Part shown: piece after piece, positions 7,600 to 17,213 of the stretch | How positions within the stretch are numbered: the stretch's first letter is position 1 | How the letters are laid out: each line of letters begins with the position of its first letter | Assembly: GCF_014947265.1 (NCBI RefSeq) | Contig: NZ_JADCNK010000002.1 | Coordinates: 186,001-250,000 of the forward strand | DNA length: 64,000 nt | DNA from: Pedobacter sp014947265 | GTDB lineage: Bacteria > Bacteroidota > Bacteroidia > Sphingobacteriales > Sphingobacteriaceae | Reading direction: 5' to 3' | The notes under the pieces: model-generated | The model's database searches: none | Seen by the model: only the letters and a program-made list of their open reading frames with translations | What the model was told of the DNA's origin: nothing | Translations under genes and position numbers: made by a program

Positions 7600-10500
7600 T
7601 TCCCGTTCAGGTTAAATTCAATAAGTTGATGGATGGGCAGTTCTAATACAAATATATTAAAATGATGGTCATTAATATCCAGGTACAACTCGCCGCTATG
7701 CAGCTGTGCGAGCGATTTGGAAATGGAAAGACCTATGCCAGTTCCAGTGGTGATCTGCGTTTCTTTAGCCCTGAAAAAAGGCTCAAAAATCTTCTCCCTG
7801 ATTTCTGTAGGTATTTTATTGCCGTCGCTTTTAACGCAAACTTTAAATTTATCCTGTTCTGCTGATTTCGTTAAACTGATTTCAGCTGTCGTTTTTCCAT
7901 ATTTAATGGCATTGTCAACCAGGTTGCTGATGGTTTTGTAAAAAGCTTCTACATCGATATAGGCCTGGAATGCTTTTTCGGGCAAGTTGATGGTATAATT
8001 TATGTTCCGTTGCTCGGCTGCGGGCTGAAACTGGAGAAAAATATCCTTTAATATCTCGCTGATATCAGCCTTTACAAAGTTCAGCGAAAATTCGCTGGTT
8101 TCGGTTTTTCTGAAATCCAACAATTGGTTGGTTAGTTTGAGCAACCTATCCGTGTTTCGACCCATAATGCGTAAATTCTTTTCTATTGCGGGCACGGCAT
8201 CGGCCTGTTTAATCAATTTCTCCATCGGTCCGATAATCAAGGTAAGCGGTGTCCTGATCTCGTGGGCAACATTGGTAAAAAATTCGATCTTCGCCTGATA
8301 AACTTCCTTTTGTTTTTCATGCTCAAAAACTTCCATGCGCCTGCTGTTCTTGAGTGCAATTTTTCGGTGGTACCTGCGCACCAGGAAGAAAATTATCCCG
8401 CTTATTGCGATCAAATAAAGCAGATATGCCAGGGGGCTGAGGTAAAAAGGAGGACGTATTTTGATGAGAAGTTTAACATTTTTGGTGCTCCAGGTGCTGC
8501 TTCCTTCAACCAAAGCTTTCACTTCAAAAATGTAATTGCCAGGGGCAAGTTTGGTAAAATAAACTTTCCGGTTGGTTTTTAAATACTCCCAATCTTTATA
8601 AAGCCCCATCATTTTATAAGCATACTCTGTCATTTCAGGCGATAAATAACATAAGGCAGCAAAATCGATACTAAAAGATGATTGGTTATGGTTAAGTTCG
8701 ATGGTATCGGCATAAACAATCGATGTATTAGCAACAGAATCTTTCCCATGTAAACCGATTTCCAAGCTGTTGATCTGAAACCCGGTTAAAAATACCGGGG
8801 GCTCATAATTTGTTGCCTTTAAATTGGCCGGATTAAAGCTTATCAGCCCTTTTACGCTTCCAAAATACGTTCGTCCATCTTCATCCTGATAGGCAGAACT
8901 GTAGTTAAACTGATCAGTAAGTAATCCGTTGGCTTTAGAATAGGTTTTACTTAATCCCGTCGAAGGATCGAAGTGAATAAGGCCGCGTGTACTGCTGATC
9001 CAGAACTTATTCACCGCATCTTCCTCGATACGGAACAGATAATTGCTGGGGAAACCATTTTTTATTCCGTAACGCTTAAATTGATGTGTTTTCTGATCAA
9101 ACCTGCAAAGTCCACCACCATCCGTAGTTACCCAAATATGCTGTTTGCTATCTTCAAAAATACTGTTTACGCTGTTATGGCTTAAACTTTTCGCATCTGT
9201 TGCAATATTCCGATAGTTCACATAGCCTGGTCTGGATAAGTTAAACTTAAATACACCATCGTTAAAGCTGCCCGCCCAGATATTGCCCTTACTATCTTCC
9301 ATAACCGAATCGTAAAAAATAAATGGGAGGCCGGCAATAGGGTCGAAATCATCTCTTTTGCGATTATAAAGATAAATCCCGTTGATGGTTCCAACTAAAA
9401 TTTCACCCGACCGCGTTTTACAAAAAGTAACAATAAAATTGGTACGTAAGGCATTTCCAACACCTGCCTGGTAATGTTTAATTACCTTTTCTGTTTTCAG
9501 GTCTAAAACATCCAGGCCATGTTCAAAAGTGCCAATCCAGAGTTTGTCGCCGTCAACCAATAATCCGTGGATATTGGAATAGGCAATGCTTCCCGGTTTT
9601 CCATCTGGTAAAAAGTGTTTAAACACCCCTGTTTTTACGTCGAGTTTGTTCAGTCCGGCATCCTCCGTACCAATCCATAAATGGCCATCCCGATCTTTTG
9701 TAATTTCCCTCACATCGCTTCCACTGATTGAATTTGTACCTTTTTGCGGAAAGTATTTGGTAAACAGCGAAGTATGGCTCGAATAGTAATTTACTCCTCC
9801 AAAGTAGGTTCCGGTCCAAACTCCTCCTTCACGGTCGACACAAATGCTATAAACGGCATTATCGCTTAAAGAATAATCGTTATTATATTGTTTTTTGAGG
9901 TGGATAATTGCCCCACTTTCATCATTATAAATGTAAATGCCCGATTCTGTAGCAATCCAAAATTCATGCGGGCCTGTTTTTTTGATATCCCGAACAAAAA
10001 TTGGTGTTTGGTCGTCGTTTAATCTGAGTATATTTTTTGATGTTAAGGTAACAGGGTTGAAAAGTTTAACACCTTGATTGGTCGTGCCAACCAATAAATT
10101 TCCATTTTCAGTCTCTGCAATTCTGGATACCCAGCCATATTCGGTTTTGGCATTTTTGCCATTAATATTAAACTGCTGAAAATTATTCGTTTTAGGATTG
10201 TATTTTTCCAACGTTCCCTTTCCGGTACTGATCCATACACTGCCATCCTTTAAAATCGTTACCAGGGAGGCATCGAACGGTGCATTAAGGCCAAAAGCCT
10301 GTAGTTTCCTGGTACGCTTTTGATATAAATATATCTTGAATGAAGATAGAATCCATAAATTTCCACGCAAATCGCTCGCCAGGTCTGTAATCCGCATCCC
10401 TTTAGTTGCTGCAATAATGGCGAAGTTTTCTTTTGTTGCATTGTATTGATAAACGCCGTTGTTTGTACCAACCCAAAGTGTTTGCTGCTGATCGTGGTGA

Positions 10501-10757
10501 AGTGCAGAAATCAGATCATTGCCCAAACTGCCTGCCTTTTCAGTATCGTGGCGGTAAGTTTTAAAAGAATATCCATCAAACCGGTTCAGGCCATCTTTAG
10601 TTCCAAACCACATAAAGCCATTTCCATCCTGCACACTGCAAAAGGCCGTATTATTAGAAAGTCCGTTCTCTACCTGGTAATGCCTGAAATAATAAGGTTG
10701 TGCCCAAAGCAGGTTGGCCGAAAATAACAGGTATAAAAGGATGATGAGTTTTTTCAA
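7584..10757 (-). CDS. Sensor/kinase half of a split hybrid two-component system (HTCS)
   Basis: A 1057-residue protein: signal peptide 'MKKLIILLYLLFSANLLWAQ', two seven-bladed propellers of repeating 'DxxGxxWxGTxxGL'-type units (about 25-670), a Y_Y_Y domain (about 690-765, 'EYAYKMMGLYKDWEYL'), one membrane helix (about 775-797), a HisKA domain with phospho-acceptor His832 in 'NVAHEIRTPLTL', and an HATPase domain ('NLVDNAIKYG', 'GTGIGLSISK'). It stops right after the ATPase domain. The receiver and DNA-binding parts that belong to an HTCS lie in the next ORF; together they make 1331 residues, the usual HTCS size. The periplasmic propellers should sense an oligosaccharide released from the PUL's target glycan. 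Confidence 0.93.
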   Translation of the reverse strand: MKKLIILLYLLFSANLLWAQPYYFRHYQVENGLSNNTAFCSVQDGNGFMWFGTKDGLNRFDGYSFKTYRHDTEKAGSLGNDLISALHHDQQQTLWVGTNNGVYQYNATKENFAIIAATKGMRITDLASDLRGNLWILSSFKIYLYQKRTRKLQAFGLNAPFDASLVTILKDGSVWISTGKGTLEKYNPKTNNFQQFNINGKNAKTEYGWVSRIAETENGNLLVGTTNQGVKLFNPVTLTSKNILRLNDDQTPIFVRDIKKTGPHEFWIATESGIYIYNDESGAIIHLKKQYNNDYSLSDNAVYSICVDREGGVWTGTYFGGVNYYSSHTSLFTKYFPQKGTNSISGSDVREITKDRDGHLWIGTEDAGLNKLDVKTGVFKHFLPDGKPGSIAYSNIHGLLVDGDKLWIGTFEHGLDVLDLKTEKVIKHYQAGVGNALRTNFIVTFCKTRSGEILVGTINGIYLYNRKRDDFDPIAGLPFIFYDSVMEDSKGNIWAGSFNDGVFKFNLSRPGYVNYRNIATDAKSLSHNSVNSIFEDSKQHIWVTTDGGGLCRFDQKTHQFKRYGIKNGFPSNYLFRIEEDAVNKFWISSTRGLIHFDPSTGLSKTYSKANGLLTDQFNYSSAYQDEDGRTYFGSVKGLISFNPANLKATNYEPPVFLTGFQINSLEIGLHGKDSVANTSIVYADTIELNHNQSSFSIDFAALCYLSPEMTEYAYKMMGLYKDWEYLKTNRKVYFTKLAPGNYIFEVKALVEGSSTWSTKNVKLLIKIRPPFYLSPLAYLLYLIAISGIIFFLVRRYHRKIALKNSRRMEVFEHEKQKEVYQAKIEFFTNVAHEIRTPLTLIIGPMEKLIKQADAVPAIEKNLRIMGRNTDRLLKLTNQLLDFRKTETSEFSLNFVKADISEILKDIFLQFQPAAEQRNINYTINLPEKAFQAYIDVEAFYKTISNLVDNAIKYGKTTAEISLTKSAEQDKFKVCVKSDGNKIPTEIREKIFEPFFRAKETQITTGTGIGLSISKSLAQLHSGELYLDINDHHFNIFVLELPIHQLIEFNLNGKWKKL

Positions 10758-10777
10758 GATATATTGGTCAGTAGCTT

Positions 10778-10785
10778 CAAATATA
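10778..10785 (-). promoter_or_regulatory. Candidate -7 promoter element for the HTCS gene
   Basis: TATATTTG on the minus strand matches the Bacteroidota -7 consensus TAnnTTTG and lies 20 bases before the HTCS start codon. I do not find a clear -33 TTTG element. Confidence 0.4.
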
Positions 10786-10820
10786 TTAAAGAAATGTTTT
10801 GCTTTCAGGTTAATTTAAGT

Positions 10821-10851
10821 TTGAGAGGATTCGTAGAAAAATTGAGACAGA
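10821..10851 (+). promoter_or_regulatory. Candidate HTCS operator, direct repeat with 21-bp spacing (copy 1)
   Basis: TTGAGAGGAT (10821-10830) and TTGAGACAGA (10842-10851) are offset by exactly 21 bases, two helical turns. The second half-site is preceded by GTAGAAAAA, as in copy 3 (GTAGAAATA) and nearly so in copy 2 (GGAGAAATA). The copy points toward susC, away from the HTCS gene, and is separated from susC by the 330-bp repeat array. Function is inferred from recurrence. Confidence 0.45.
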
Positions 10852-11002
10852 TCGGTTTTGTGCTACAGGGCAAATTTCCATAGTTAAAACTGGAATATAA
10901 GAATGTTATGTGGTTGCAACCATGATAAACGATTTCATTTTTATTTGGAGCAGCCTTAGGAACTCAATTTTTCTATATTTGAAAAACTGTCAATTGTTAA
11001 TT

Positions 11003-11785
11003 GCAAGCTGATTTGGGCGGTCCCTAAGCTGCGCAAAGGTCGGGCTTTTCAGGGCTGCGCTTCGCTCCGGTACCGATGAAGGATCGGTACTGAACCCTTA
11101 CAATCCCTAATGCAAAACCCACTGCAAGGTCTGATCTGAATTAGGACTACAGGCCTGTGTTAAATAAACCTGATAGAACGGAAAGCCCGGAGCCCGATTT
11201 TTCATCGGGAGAGGACTTGAAGAGATAGCAGGGCTTCACTAACCGAAACGTGCCAGCCCTATCATTTCCAAAAAAAACAATAACCACTTCAGCAACATAT
11301 CGGTAACGCGACAAAACTACAAATGGTCAACTACAAGCTTATTTGGGCGTTACCTAAGCTACGCAAAGGTCGGGCTTTGCATGGCTGCGCTTCGCTTCGG
11401 TACCGATGAAGAATCGGTACTGAACCCTTACAATCCCTAACGCAAAACCCACTGCAAGGTCTGATCTAAATTAGGACTACAGGCCTGTGTTAAATAAACC
11501 TGATAGAACGGAAAGCCCGGAGCCCGATTTTTCATCGGGAGAGGACTTGAAGAGATAGCAGGGCTTCTCTAACCGAAATGCGCTAGCCCCATCATTTCCA
11601 AAAAAACAATGACCACTTCAGCAACATATCGGTAACGCGACAAAACTACAAATGGTCAACTACAAGCTTATTTGGGCGTTACCTAAGCTACGCAAAGGTC
11701 GGGCTTTTCAGGGCTGCGCTTCGCTCCGGTACCGATGAAGGATCGGTACTGAACCCTTACAATCCCTAACGCAAAACCCACTGCA
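11003..11785. repeat. Tandem array of a 330-bp structured unit (2.4 copies)
   Basis: The sequence recurs with a period of 329-330 bases (compare ATTTGGGCG at 11011, 11341 and 11670). Each unit holds two structured parts. Part A begins GGGCG.. and ends CCCTAACGC (or TAATGC), with an inner hairpin GTACCGAT-GAAGG-ATCGGTAC (11070-11090 in copy 1). Part B (11181-11236, and 330 bases later) has an outer stem AAGCCC/GGGCTT enclosing CCCGAT-TTTTC-ATCGGG and the conserved word AGAGATAGCA. Part A is present three times and part B twice; the third unit is cut short. No ORF spans the array. Similar elements are, from memory, scattered in intergenic DNA of this phylum. Confidence 0.8.
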
Positions 11786-11943
11786 TTATAAACCTCTGTT
11801 AACTAAACCTGATAAAACGTAAAACCTATGTGCATCTTTTTTATCTGTAGCTAACTTATTGCAAAACTTTACCATAAGTAAATTATCTGTGTGTATCCTT
11901 CTCATCTGTGGTTAATTATATTTCTTTAATCCCTCCACACAAA

Positions 11944-11974
11944 TCGAGACAAAATGGAGAAATATTGATACAAA
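11944..11974 (+). promoter_or_regulatory. Candidate HTCS operator upstream of susC (copy 2)
   Basis: TCGAGACAAA (11944-11953) and TTGATACAAA (11965-11974) share eight of ten bases and are offset by 21 bases. The site lies about 100 bases before the susC start codon, a suitable place for an activator. AATCTTTG at 12004-12011 is a loose match to the -7 consensus. Confidence 0.5.
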
Positions 11975-12073
11975 TACGTATCCCGCGCTAATGCTAAAAA
12001 CCGAATCTTTGAAAAGAATTAAATCGAACTAAAACCATTTACTTCTAGTATTTAACCAAATTCCTAACCAAAT

Positions 12074-15000
12074 ATGAAAAGAAGTTTACTCTACTATGGC
12101 GGCTTTGTACGCATGGATTGGTACTTGCTTCAAAAGATGTTTTTGAAACGCAAAATCCTCTCTGCTATTTTTACCTCAATTACCTTACTCCTGCTTTCAT
12201 TTCAGCTTAGTGCACAGGAACAAAGCACCGTGACCGGTACCGTGACTGACGAAAAGGGTGAAACAGTTGTGGGTGCCAGCATTAAAATTAAAGGTACCAG
12301 CACAGGGGCAACCACTGATGCTGATGGAAAATTTAAAATCCAGGTGGCCGATAAAAATGCGACCCTGATTTTTATTTATGTAGGTTACGTCAACCAGGAA
12401 ATTGAGCTGGCAGGTCGTTCGCAGGTTAACGTTAAACTTAAACCCTCCAACAACGATCTTTCAGAAGTGGTGGTAGTGGGATATAACACACAGAAAAAAG
12501 AAGCCATTACGGGGGCTATCTCTTCCATTAGCAGTAAAGACCTCGAGAAAGTGCATGGCGGTTCAACCGTGAGTACTGGCCTTGCTGGTAAACTGCCCGG
12601 GGTATCGTTTAGGATGCCTGATGGTAGACCTGGATCAAGTGCCAACATCCAGATCCGTAACATGGGTAATCCATTATACGTAATTGATGGTATCCAGCAG
12701 GATGCAGGGCAGTTTAATAATATTTCGCCCAATGATATTGAAACCATCAGTGTGCTAAAAGATGCTTCGGCTGCTATTTATGGTAGCAGGGCTGCTAACG
12801 GGGTAATTTTAGTGACCACTAAAAGAGGTAAAAACAGTACTCGTAATACCTTCAGTGTTGATGCTTATACCGGATGGCAGAACTGGGTGCGTTTCCCTGA
12901 AACTACCGATGCTTACCAATGGATGTTGGGAAAGGCTACCGCAGAATTAAACCAGAACGGCAAAACAGATATTACCCCGGCCGAACTTGAAAAATGGAAA
13001 GCCGGAACAGAATATGGCTATCAGAGTCAGAACTGGAGAGATATCATCATTGCGCCAAATGCACCGCAATCTTCAATTAATTTAAGTGCTTCCGGTGGTA
13101 GCGACAAAGTGAATTATTACTTTTCGGGTACACACCTTGATCAGAAAGGGGTATATGGAACGGAACGTGAATTCGATTTCAACCGGACCAACATCCAGAG
13201 TAATATAGAAGCTAAAATAACTGACCGTTTTAAAGTAGGGATGTTGATCAACGGCCGTATCGAAAGTCGCGATCAGCCAGGTGTACCGGGTGGTGACGAT
13301 TATTTTGCTGCCCGTTTTGCGCTTTTGAGAAACAGGCCGACTGAACAGGCTTATGCAAATGGTAATCCAAATTACCCGAATGATATCGGACACAATACCG
13401 AACAATTTGCCGTACAGAGCAAGGCCTTAACCGGTTACTGGAAATCAGACTGGAGGGTTTTACAGACCAATTTATCAGCAAGTTATGATACGCCTATAAA
13501 AGGTTTAGAGATAAAAGGTTTATACTCTTATTACATCGCCGATAACGTAATCAATGGCCATGAGTATACTTACAATGTCTATACTTATCATCCGGAAACT
13601 GGTGTTTACGAAGAAAAAGTTGGAAGCTCTAACCCATACAGGGAGCGCAGAAACGAAAAAATATACACCAATACTTATCAGTTACAGGCCAATTACAACC
13701 GTACTTTTGGTAAACACACTGTTGGTGGCGTTTTGGTAGCGGAGCGTTTAGACCGTTTTAGAACCTATACTTTCCAGCATGCCGTACCACAGACCAATAT
13801 TCTGCCTGTTTTGCAGTTCGCAGATATGGATGGACAGGATTTTGCTGATATCCAGGAAGAAGAAGCCCGTATTGGTTACGTGGCCAGGGTAAACTATAAT
13901 TATGACAATAAATATTACCTGGAACTTTCTGGCCGTAGAGATGCCTCATGGAAGTTTGCACCCGACAGGCGTGTAGGTTATTTCCCTTCAGCATCCATTG
14001 GTTGGAGAATTACCCAGGAGAAATTTATGAAATCGCTTTTAGGTGAAAGTACGATCCTAAATGATTTGAAACTCCGTGCTTCCTATGGTGTACTTGGTGA
14101 TGATGATCTAGGTATTGACCCTTTTGCTTACATCCCTGGTTACCGTTACAACCAAGGTACTGTGATTTTGGATGGGAAGAACATTACCACTTCAAGGGAT
14201 AAAGGACCGATCATCAATAACCTAAGCTGGTTGAAAAGCAAAATGACAGATATCGGTTTAGATTTTTCATTGTTTAACAGTAAACTTAGCGGAACTGCAG
14301 ATTATTTCTACAGAAAACGTACCGGTTTAAAGCAGGTTAAAAATGATGTGGTGGTGCCAATTGAATTGGGATACCCACTGGCAGCAGAAAACCTGGAAAG
14401 TGATGCGCAGTTCGGAGCCGAATTTGCGTTAAATTACAGGGATAAGATAGGAGAATTTAACTACAATGTTGGCGGAAATATTTCCATTAGCCGAAGAAAA
14501 TTTTTAGATCAGTATAAACCGCGTTACGGTAACTCGTGGGACAATTACAGAAATAGCTACAACCAGCGTTATACCGATATTTTTTGGGGCTATGAGGTAA
14601 CCGGCCAGTTCCAGAACGTTGATGAGATCAATAATTACAAAGTAAACATCGATGGGCAGGGAAACCGATCTTTATTGCCGGGCGATTTAATTTATAAAGA
14701 TCAGAACGGCGACGGTGTGATTAATGACCTGGATCAAAGACCGATCGGATATACCACACAAGGTCAGCCGAACATTGGCTTTGGTTTCACCATAGGCGGT
14801 TCTTACAAAAACTTTGATTTTTCAGCAGATTTTTCTGGCGGTGCCTTGTACTCGTGGAACCAGAATTGGGAACAGCGCTGGGCATTTCAGAACACAGGTG
14901 CTTTATTGCAAAGTTTTGCTGATGACAGCTGGCACCGCACCAATCCATACGACCTGAACAGCGCATGGATTCCTGGGAAATATCCTGCATTACGATTTAA

Positions 15001-15277
15001 TGATGGCGGACACAGCAATTACAACAAAAACTCTACTTTTTGGCTGCACAATGTAAGGTATCTGCGTGCCCGTACGCTTGAGGTCGGTTATACTATACCA
15101 AAAAAATGGGCCGAAAAAATCAAGATCCAGAATGCCAGGGTTTATGTAAACGGATATAACCTCTTTTCTATCGATAACCTGAAAGATTATGGTGTAGACC
15201 CTGAAATTGCAGATGATAACGGATTACAGTACCCACAGAACAAGTTTTTTAATATCGGTATTAAATTAACGCTGTAA
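12074..15277 (+). CDS. susC: SusC/RagA-family TonB-dependent glycan receptor
   Basis: A 1067-residue outer-membrane transporter. After an extended N-terminus and signal sequence ending 'LLLSFQLSAQEQ', a carboxypeptidase-regulatory domain follows (about 50-135, 'VTGTVTDEKGE'). Next come the TonB-box/plug region ('SEVVVVGYNTQKKEAITGAI', 'IQIRNMGNPLYVIDGIQQD', 'IETISVLKDASAAIYGSRAA') and a 22-strand barrel ending 'NIGIKLTL'. It imports oligosaccharides bound by SusD using TonB energy. The start is uncertain: Met14 or Met22 would give a more ordinary signal peptide. It overlaps nothing and is followed 1 base later by susD. A candidate regulator site lies ~100 bases upstream. Length is usual for the family. 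Confidence 0.96.
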   Translation: MKRSLLYYGGFVRMDWYLLQKMFLKRKILSAIFTSITLLLLSFQLSAQEQSTVTGTVTDEKGETVVGASIKIKGTSTGATTDADGKFKIQVADKNATLIFIYVGYVNQEIELAGRSQVNVKLKPSNNDLSEVVVVGYNTQKKEAITGAISSISSKDLEKVHGGSTVSTGLAGKLPGVSFRMPDGRPGSSANIQIRNMGNPLYVIDGIQQDAGQFNNISPNDIETISVLKDASAAIYGSRAANGVILVTTKRGKNSTRNTFSVDAYTGWQNWVRFPETTDAYQWMLGKATAELNQNGKTDITPAELEKWKAGTEYGYQSQNWRDIIIAPNAPQSSINLSASGGSDKVNYYFSGTHLDQKGVYGTEREFDFNRTNIQSNIEAKITDRFKVGMLINGRIESRDQPGVPGGDDYFAARFALLRNRPTEQAYANGNPNYPNDIGHNTEQFAVQSKALTGYWKSDWRVLQTNLSASYDTPIKGLEIKGLYSYYIADNVINGHEYTYNVYTYHPETGVYEEKVGSSNPYRERRNEKIYTNTYQLQANYNRTFGKHTVGGVLVAERLDRFRTYTFQHAVPQTNILPVLQFADMDGQDFADIQEEEARIGYVARVNYNYDNKYYLELSGRRDASWKFAPDRRVGYFPSASIGWRITQEKFMKSLLGESTILNDLKLRASYGVLGDDDLGIDPFAYIPGYRYNQGTVILDGKNITTSRDKGPIINNLSWLKSKMTDIGLDFSLFNSKLSGTADYFYRKRTGLKQVKNDVVVPIELGYPLAAENLESDAQFGAEFALNYRDKIGEFNYNVGGNISISRRKFLDQYKPRYGNSWDNYRNSYNQRYTDIFWGYEVTGQFQNVDEINNYKVNIDGQGNRSLLPGDLIYKDQNGDGVINDLDQRPIGYTTQGQPNIGFGFTIGGSYKNFDFSADFSGGALYSWNQNWEQRWAFQNTGALLQSFADDSWHRTNPYDLNSAWIPGKYPALRFNDGGHSNYNKNSTFWLHNVRYLRARTLEVGYTIPKKWAEKIKIQNARVYVNGYNLFSIDNLKDYGVDPEIADDNGLQYPQNKFFNIGIKLTL

Positions 15278-15278
15278 C

Positions 15279-17201
15279 ATGAAAAAGACTAATCAGATGA
15301 AAAAAATTATATATGCATTTGCTGCCATCGCCTTTTTGAGTTTTGCGCAGTCGTGTAAAAAAGATTCAGAATTTTTAGATAAACAACCTACCAGTACCCT
15401 GCCCATTGATGCGGTATGGAAAGATCCAAACCTGGTGCTTACCGTTGTTGGCGATCTTTACGACCGCTATCCAGATTACCAGACGATCGAGGCATGGTGG
15501 ACTTTTGCCGTTTTTGACGAAGGTTTTGCCTCCGCCAGCGGTGATTATTTCCGTCACCAGAATTTAGAGTATGGTTATGATGCCTGGAGATACTGGGACA
15601 TGGGTGTTTACGGTTATATCCGTGACCTGAATATGTTTATTAAACGCGGGCAGGAATCTACCGCGTTAAAAGCAGAAGACCGCGACCGTTTCCTTGCCGA
15701 AGCGCGTTTTATCAGGGCGGGGGTATATTTCGAAATGGTAAAAGCAATGGGCGGTGTGCCGTTGATCACAACCGTTTTAGATTATAATTATAGCGGCGAC
15801 CCAAGTTACCTACAGTTTCCAAGGGCAAAAGAAACCGAAATTTATGATTTCGTGATTTCAGAACTGGAAGCCGTAAAAACCATACTGCCTGATAATCCGA
15901 CTGTACAGAGCAGGGCTACAAAAGCTGCGGCATTAGCCATGGAATCAAGAGCAGCATTATATGCGGGTTCAATCGCCAAATACAGCAACTCGCAGTTGAG
16001 CTTGCCAGGTGGAGAAGTGGGTATATCATCGGGTCTGGCCAATGCTTATTTTACCAAATCCTTAGCTGCCGCAAAAGAGATTATCGATGGCGGCAAATAT
16101 TCGCTTTACAAAAAGAACCCTAATTTATCTGAAAATTTCGCCGCGCTTTTTACTGATAAAGGCAGTAATCCGGAAGTGATCTTTGCTAAAGATTTTAAAT
16201 TGAAAACCAATAAGGCTCACGGTTTTACCATCGATAACCAGCCACGTTCTTCTGCTGAAGAAGCGCAGGGCGGGCGTTTAAATCCATCCTTAAATCTGGT
16301 TCAGTCTTTCGAAAAACTGGATAATACTTATGCATCTATGGCCTCGGTTGATGGAAGTGGTAACCCGGTTTACTATAGTGGTATTACCGATATTTTTGCA
16401 GGTCGCGATGCACGTTTGGCAGGAACGGTAATTCTGCCGGGAACGCAGTTTAAAGGCAAAACCGTTGATATCTGGGCTGGCTACCAATTGGCAGATGGTT
16501 CTATCGTAACAGGCGATAATTTCGGACAGAACAAAACGAATGTTCTTCCGGGCAATGCAGGTTCGGTACAGGTGGTTGGTGCTGATGGTCCTGTCGACGG
16601 ACTCGAATTTAGTGCACAGTCAGGCTTTTATGTCCGCAAATATTTAGATCCGGCAACAGGTTCAGGCCAGATCGGTACCCGCAGTGATGTTTGGTGGATC
16701 CGTTACCGTTATGCCGAGGTATTGTTAAATGCAGCCGAAGCAGCTTTTGAACTGGGCGATCCCACTACAGCAGCTAACTATATTAAACAAGTAAGAGATC
16801 GTGCAGGATTAACTGTTGCTTTAACCCCGGCAGAGATTACTTTCGACCGTATTGTACACGAACGTAAAGTAGAATTTGCTTTTGAAGGTCATGAATTATG
16901 GGATATGAAACGCTGGAGACTGGCTGATAAAGTTTGGAACGGCAATAACATGTCTGCAGCCGATTTTATCAATGCAAATAACATTGGCAGCGCAACACGC
17001 ACCAGTACGCAGGTATTTGGTTTGTGGCCTTACAAATATTATAATCCTGGCAACGCAAACCATTTGAAATATATTTTTAAAGTGATTAAACCAAGCCGTG
17101 TAACCGCTGCACACCGTTTCCGTATCGGAAATTACTACTCTTCAATCGGGCAGGATGTACTTAACGGAAACCCTAAAATTGTAAGAAACCCTAACCAATA
17201 A
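15279..17201 (+). CDS. susD: SusD/RagB-family surface glycan-binding lipoprotein
   Basis: A 640-residue lipoprotein that caps the SusC barrel. The lipobox is 'SFAQSC' in the first ~26 residues, followed by 'KKDSEFLDKQPTSTL', the usual start of mature SusD proteins. The N-terminal TPR-rich helical part includes 'FLAEARFIRAGVYFEMVKAM' and the C-terminal RagB region shows 'WIRYRYAEVLLNAAEAAFEL' and 'ERKVEFAFEGHELWDMKRWR'. A second Met at residue 7 could be the start. The gene follows susC by one base, so the two are co-translated. Its glycan specificity cannot be read from sequence. Confidence 0.95.
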   Translation: MKKTNQMKKIIYAFAAIAFLSFAQSCKKDSEFLDKQPTSTLPIDAVWKDPNLVLTVVGDLYDRYPDYQTIEAWWTFAVFDEGFASASGDYFRHQNLEYGYDAWRYWDMGVYGYIRDLNMFIKRGQESTALKAEDRDRFLAEARFIRAGVYFEMVKAMGGVPLITTVLDYNYSGDPSYLQFPRAKETEIYDFVISELEAVKTILPDNPTVQSRATKAAALAMESRAALYAGSIAKYSNSQLSLPGGEVGISSGLANAYFTKSLAAAKEIIDGGKYSLYKKNPNLSENFAALFTDKGSNPEVIFAKDFKLKTNKAHGFTIDNQPRSSAEEAQGGRLNPSLNLVQSFEKLDNTYASMASVDGSGNPVYYSGITDIFAGRDARLAGTVILPGTQFKGKTVDIWAGYQLADGSIVTGDNFGQNKTNVLPGNAGSVQVVGADGPVDGLEFSAQSGFYVRKYLDPATGSGQIGTRSDVWWIRYRYAEVLLNAAEAAFELGDPTTAANYIKQVRDRAGLTVALTPAEITFDRIVHERKVEFAFEGHELWDMKRWRLADKVWNGNNMSAADFINANNIGSATRTSTQVFGLWPYKYYNPGNANHLKYIFKVIKPSRVTAAHRFRIGNYYSSIGQDVLNGNPKIVRNPNQ

Positions 17202-17213
17202 GCAGATATAGAT

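Noticed and set aside
7584..7620. Programmed -1 frameshift site joining the two HTCS parts
   Set aside because: No canonical X-XXY-YYZ slippery heptamer is present at the junction, so programmed frameshifting was not called; an error or a true split is more likely.
11003..11785. CRISPR-like array
   Set aside because: The period is 330 bp, the copies are identical throughout with no variable spacers, and there are no cas genes.
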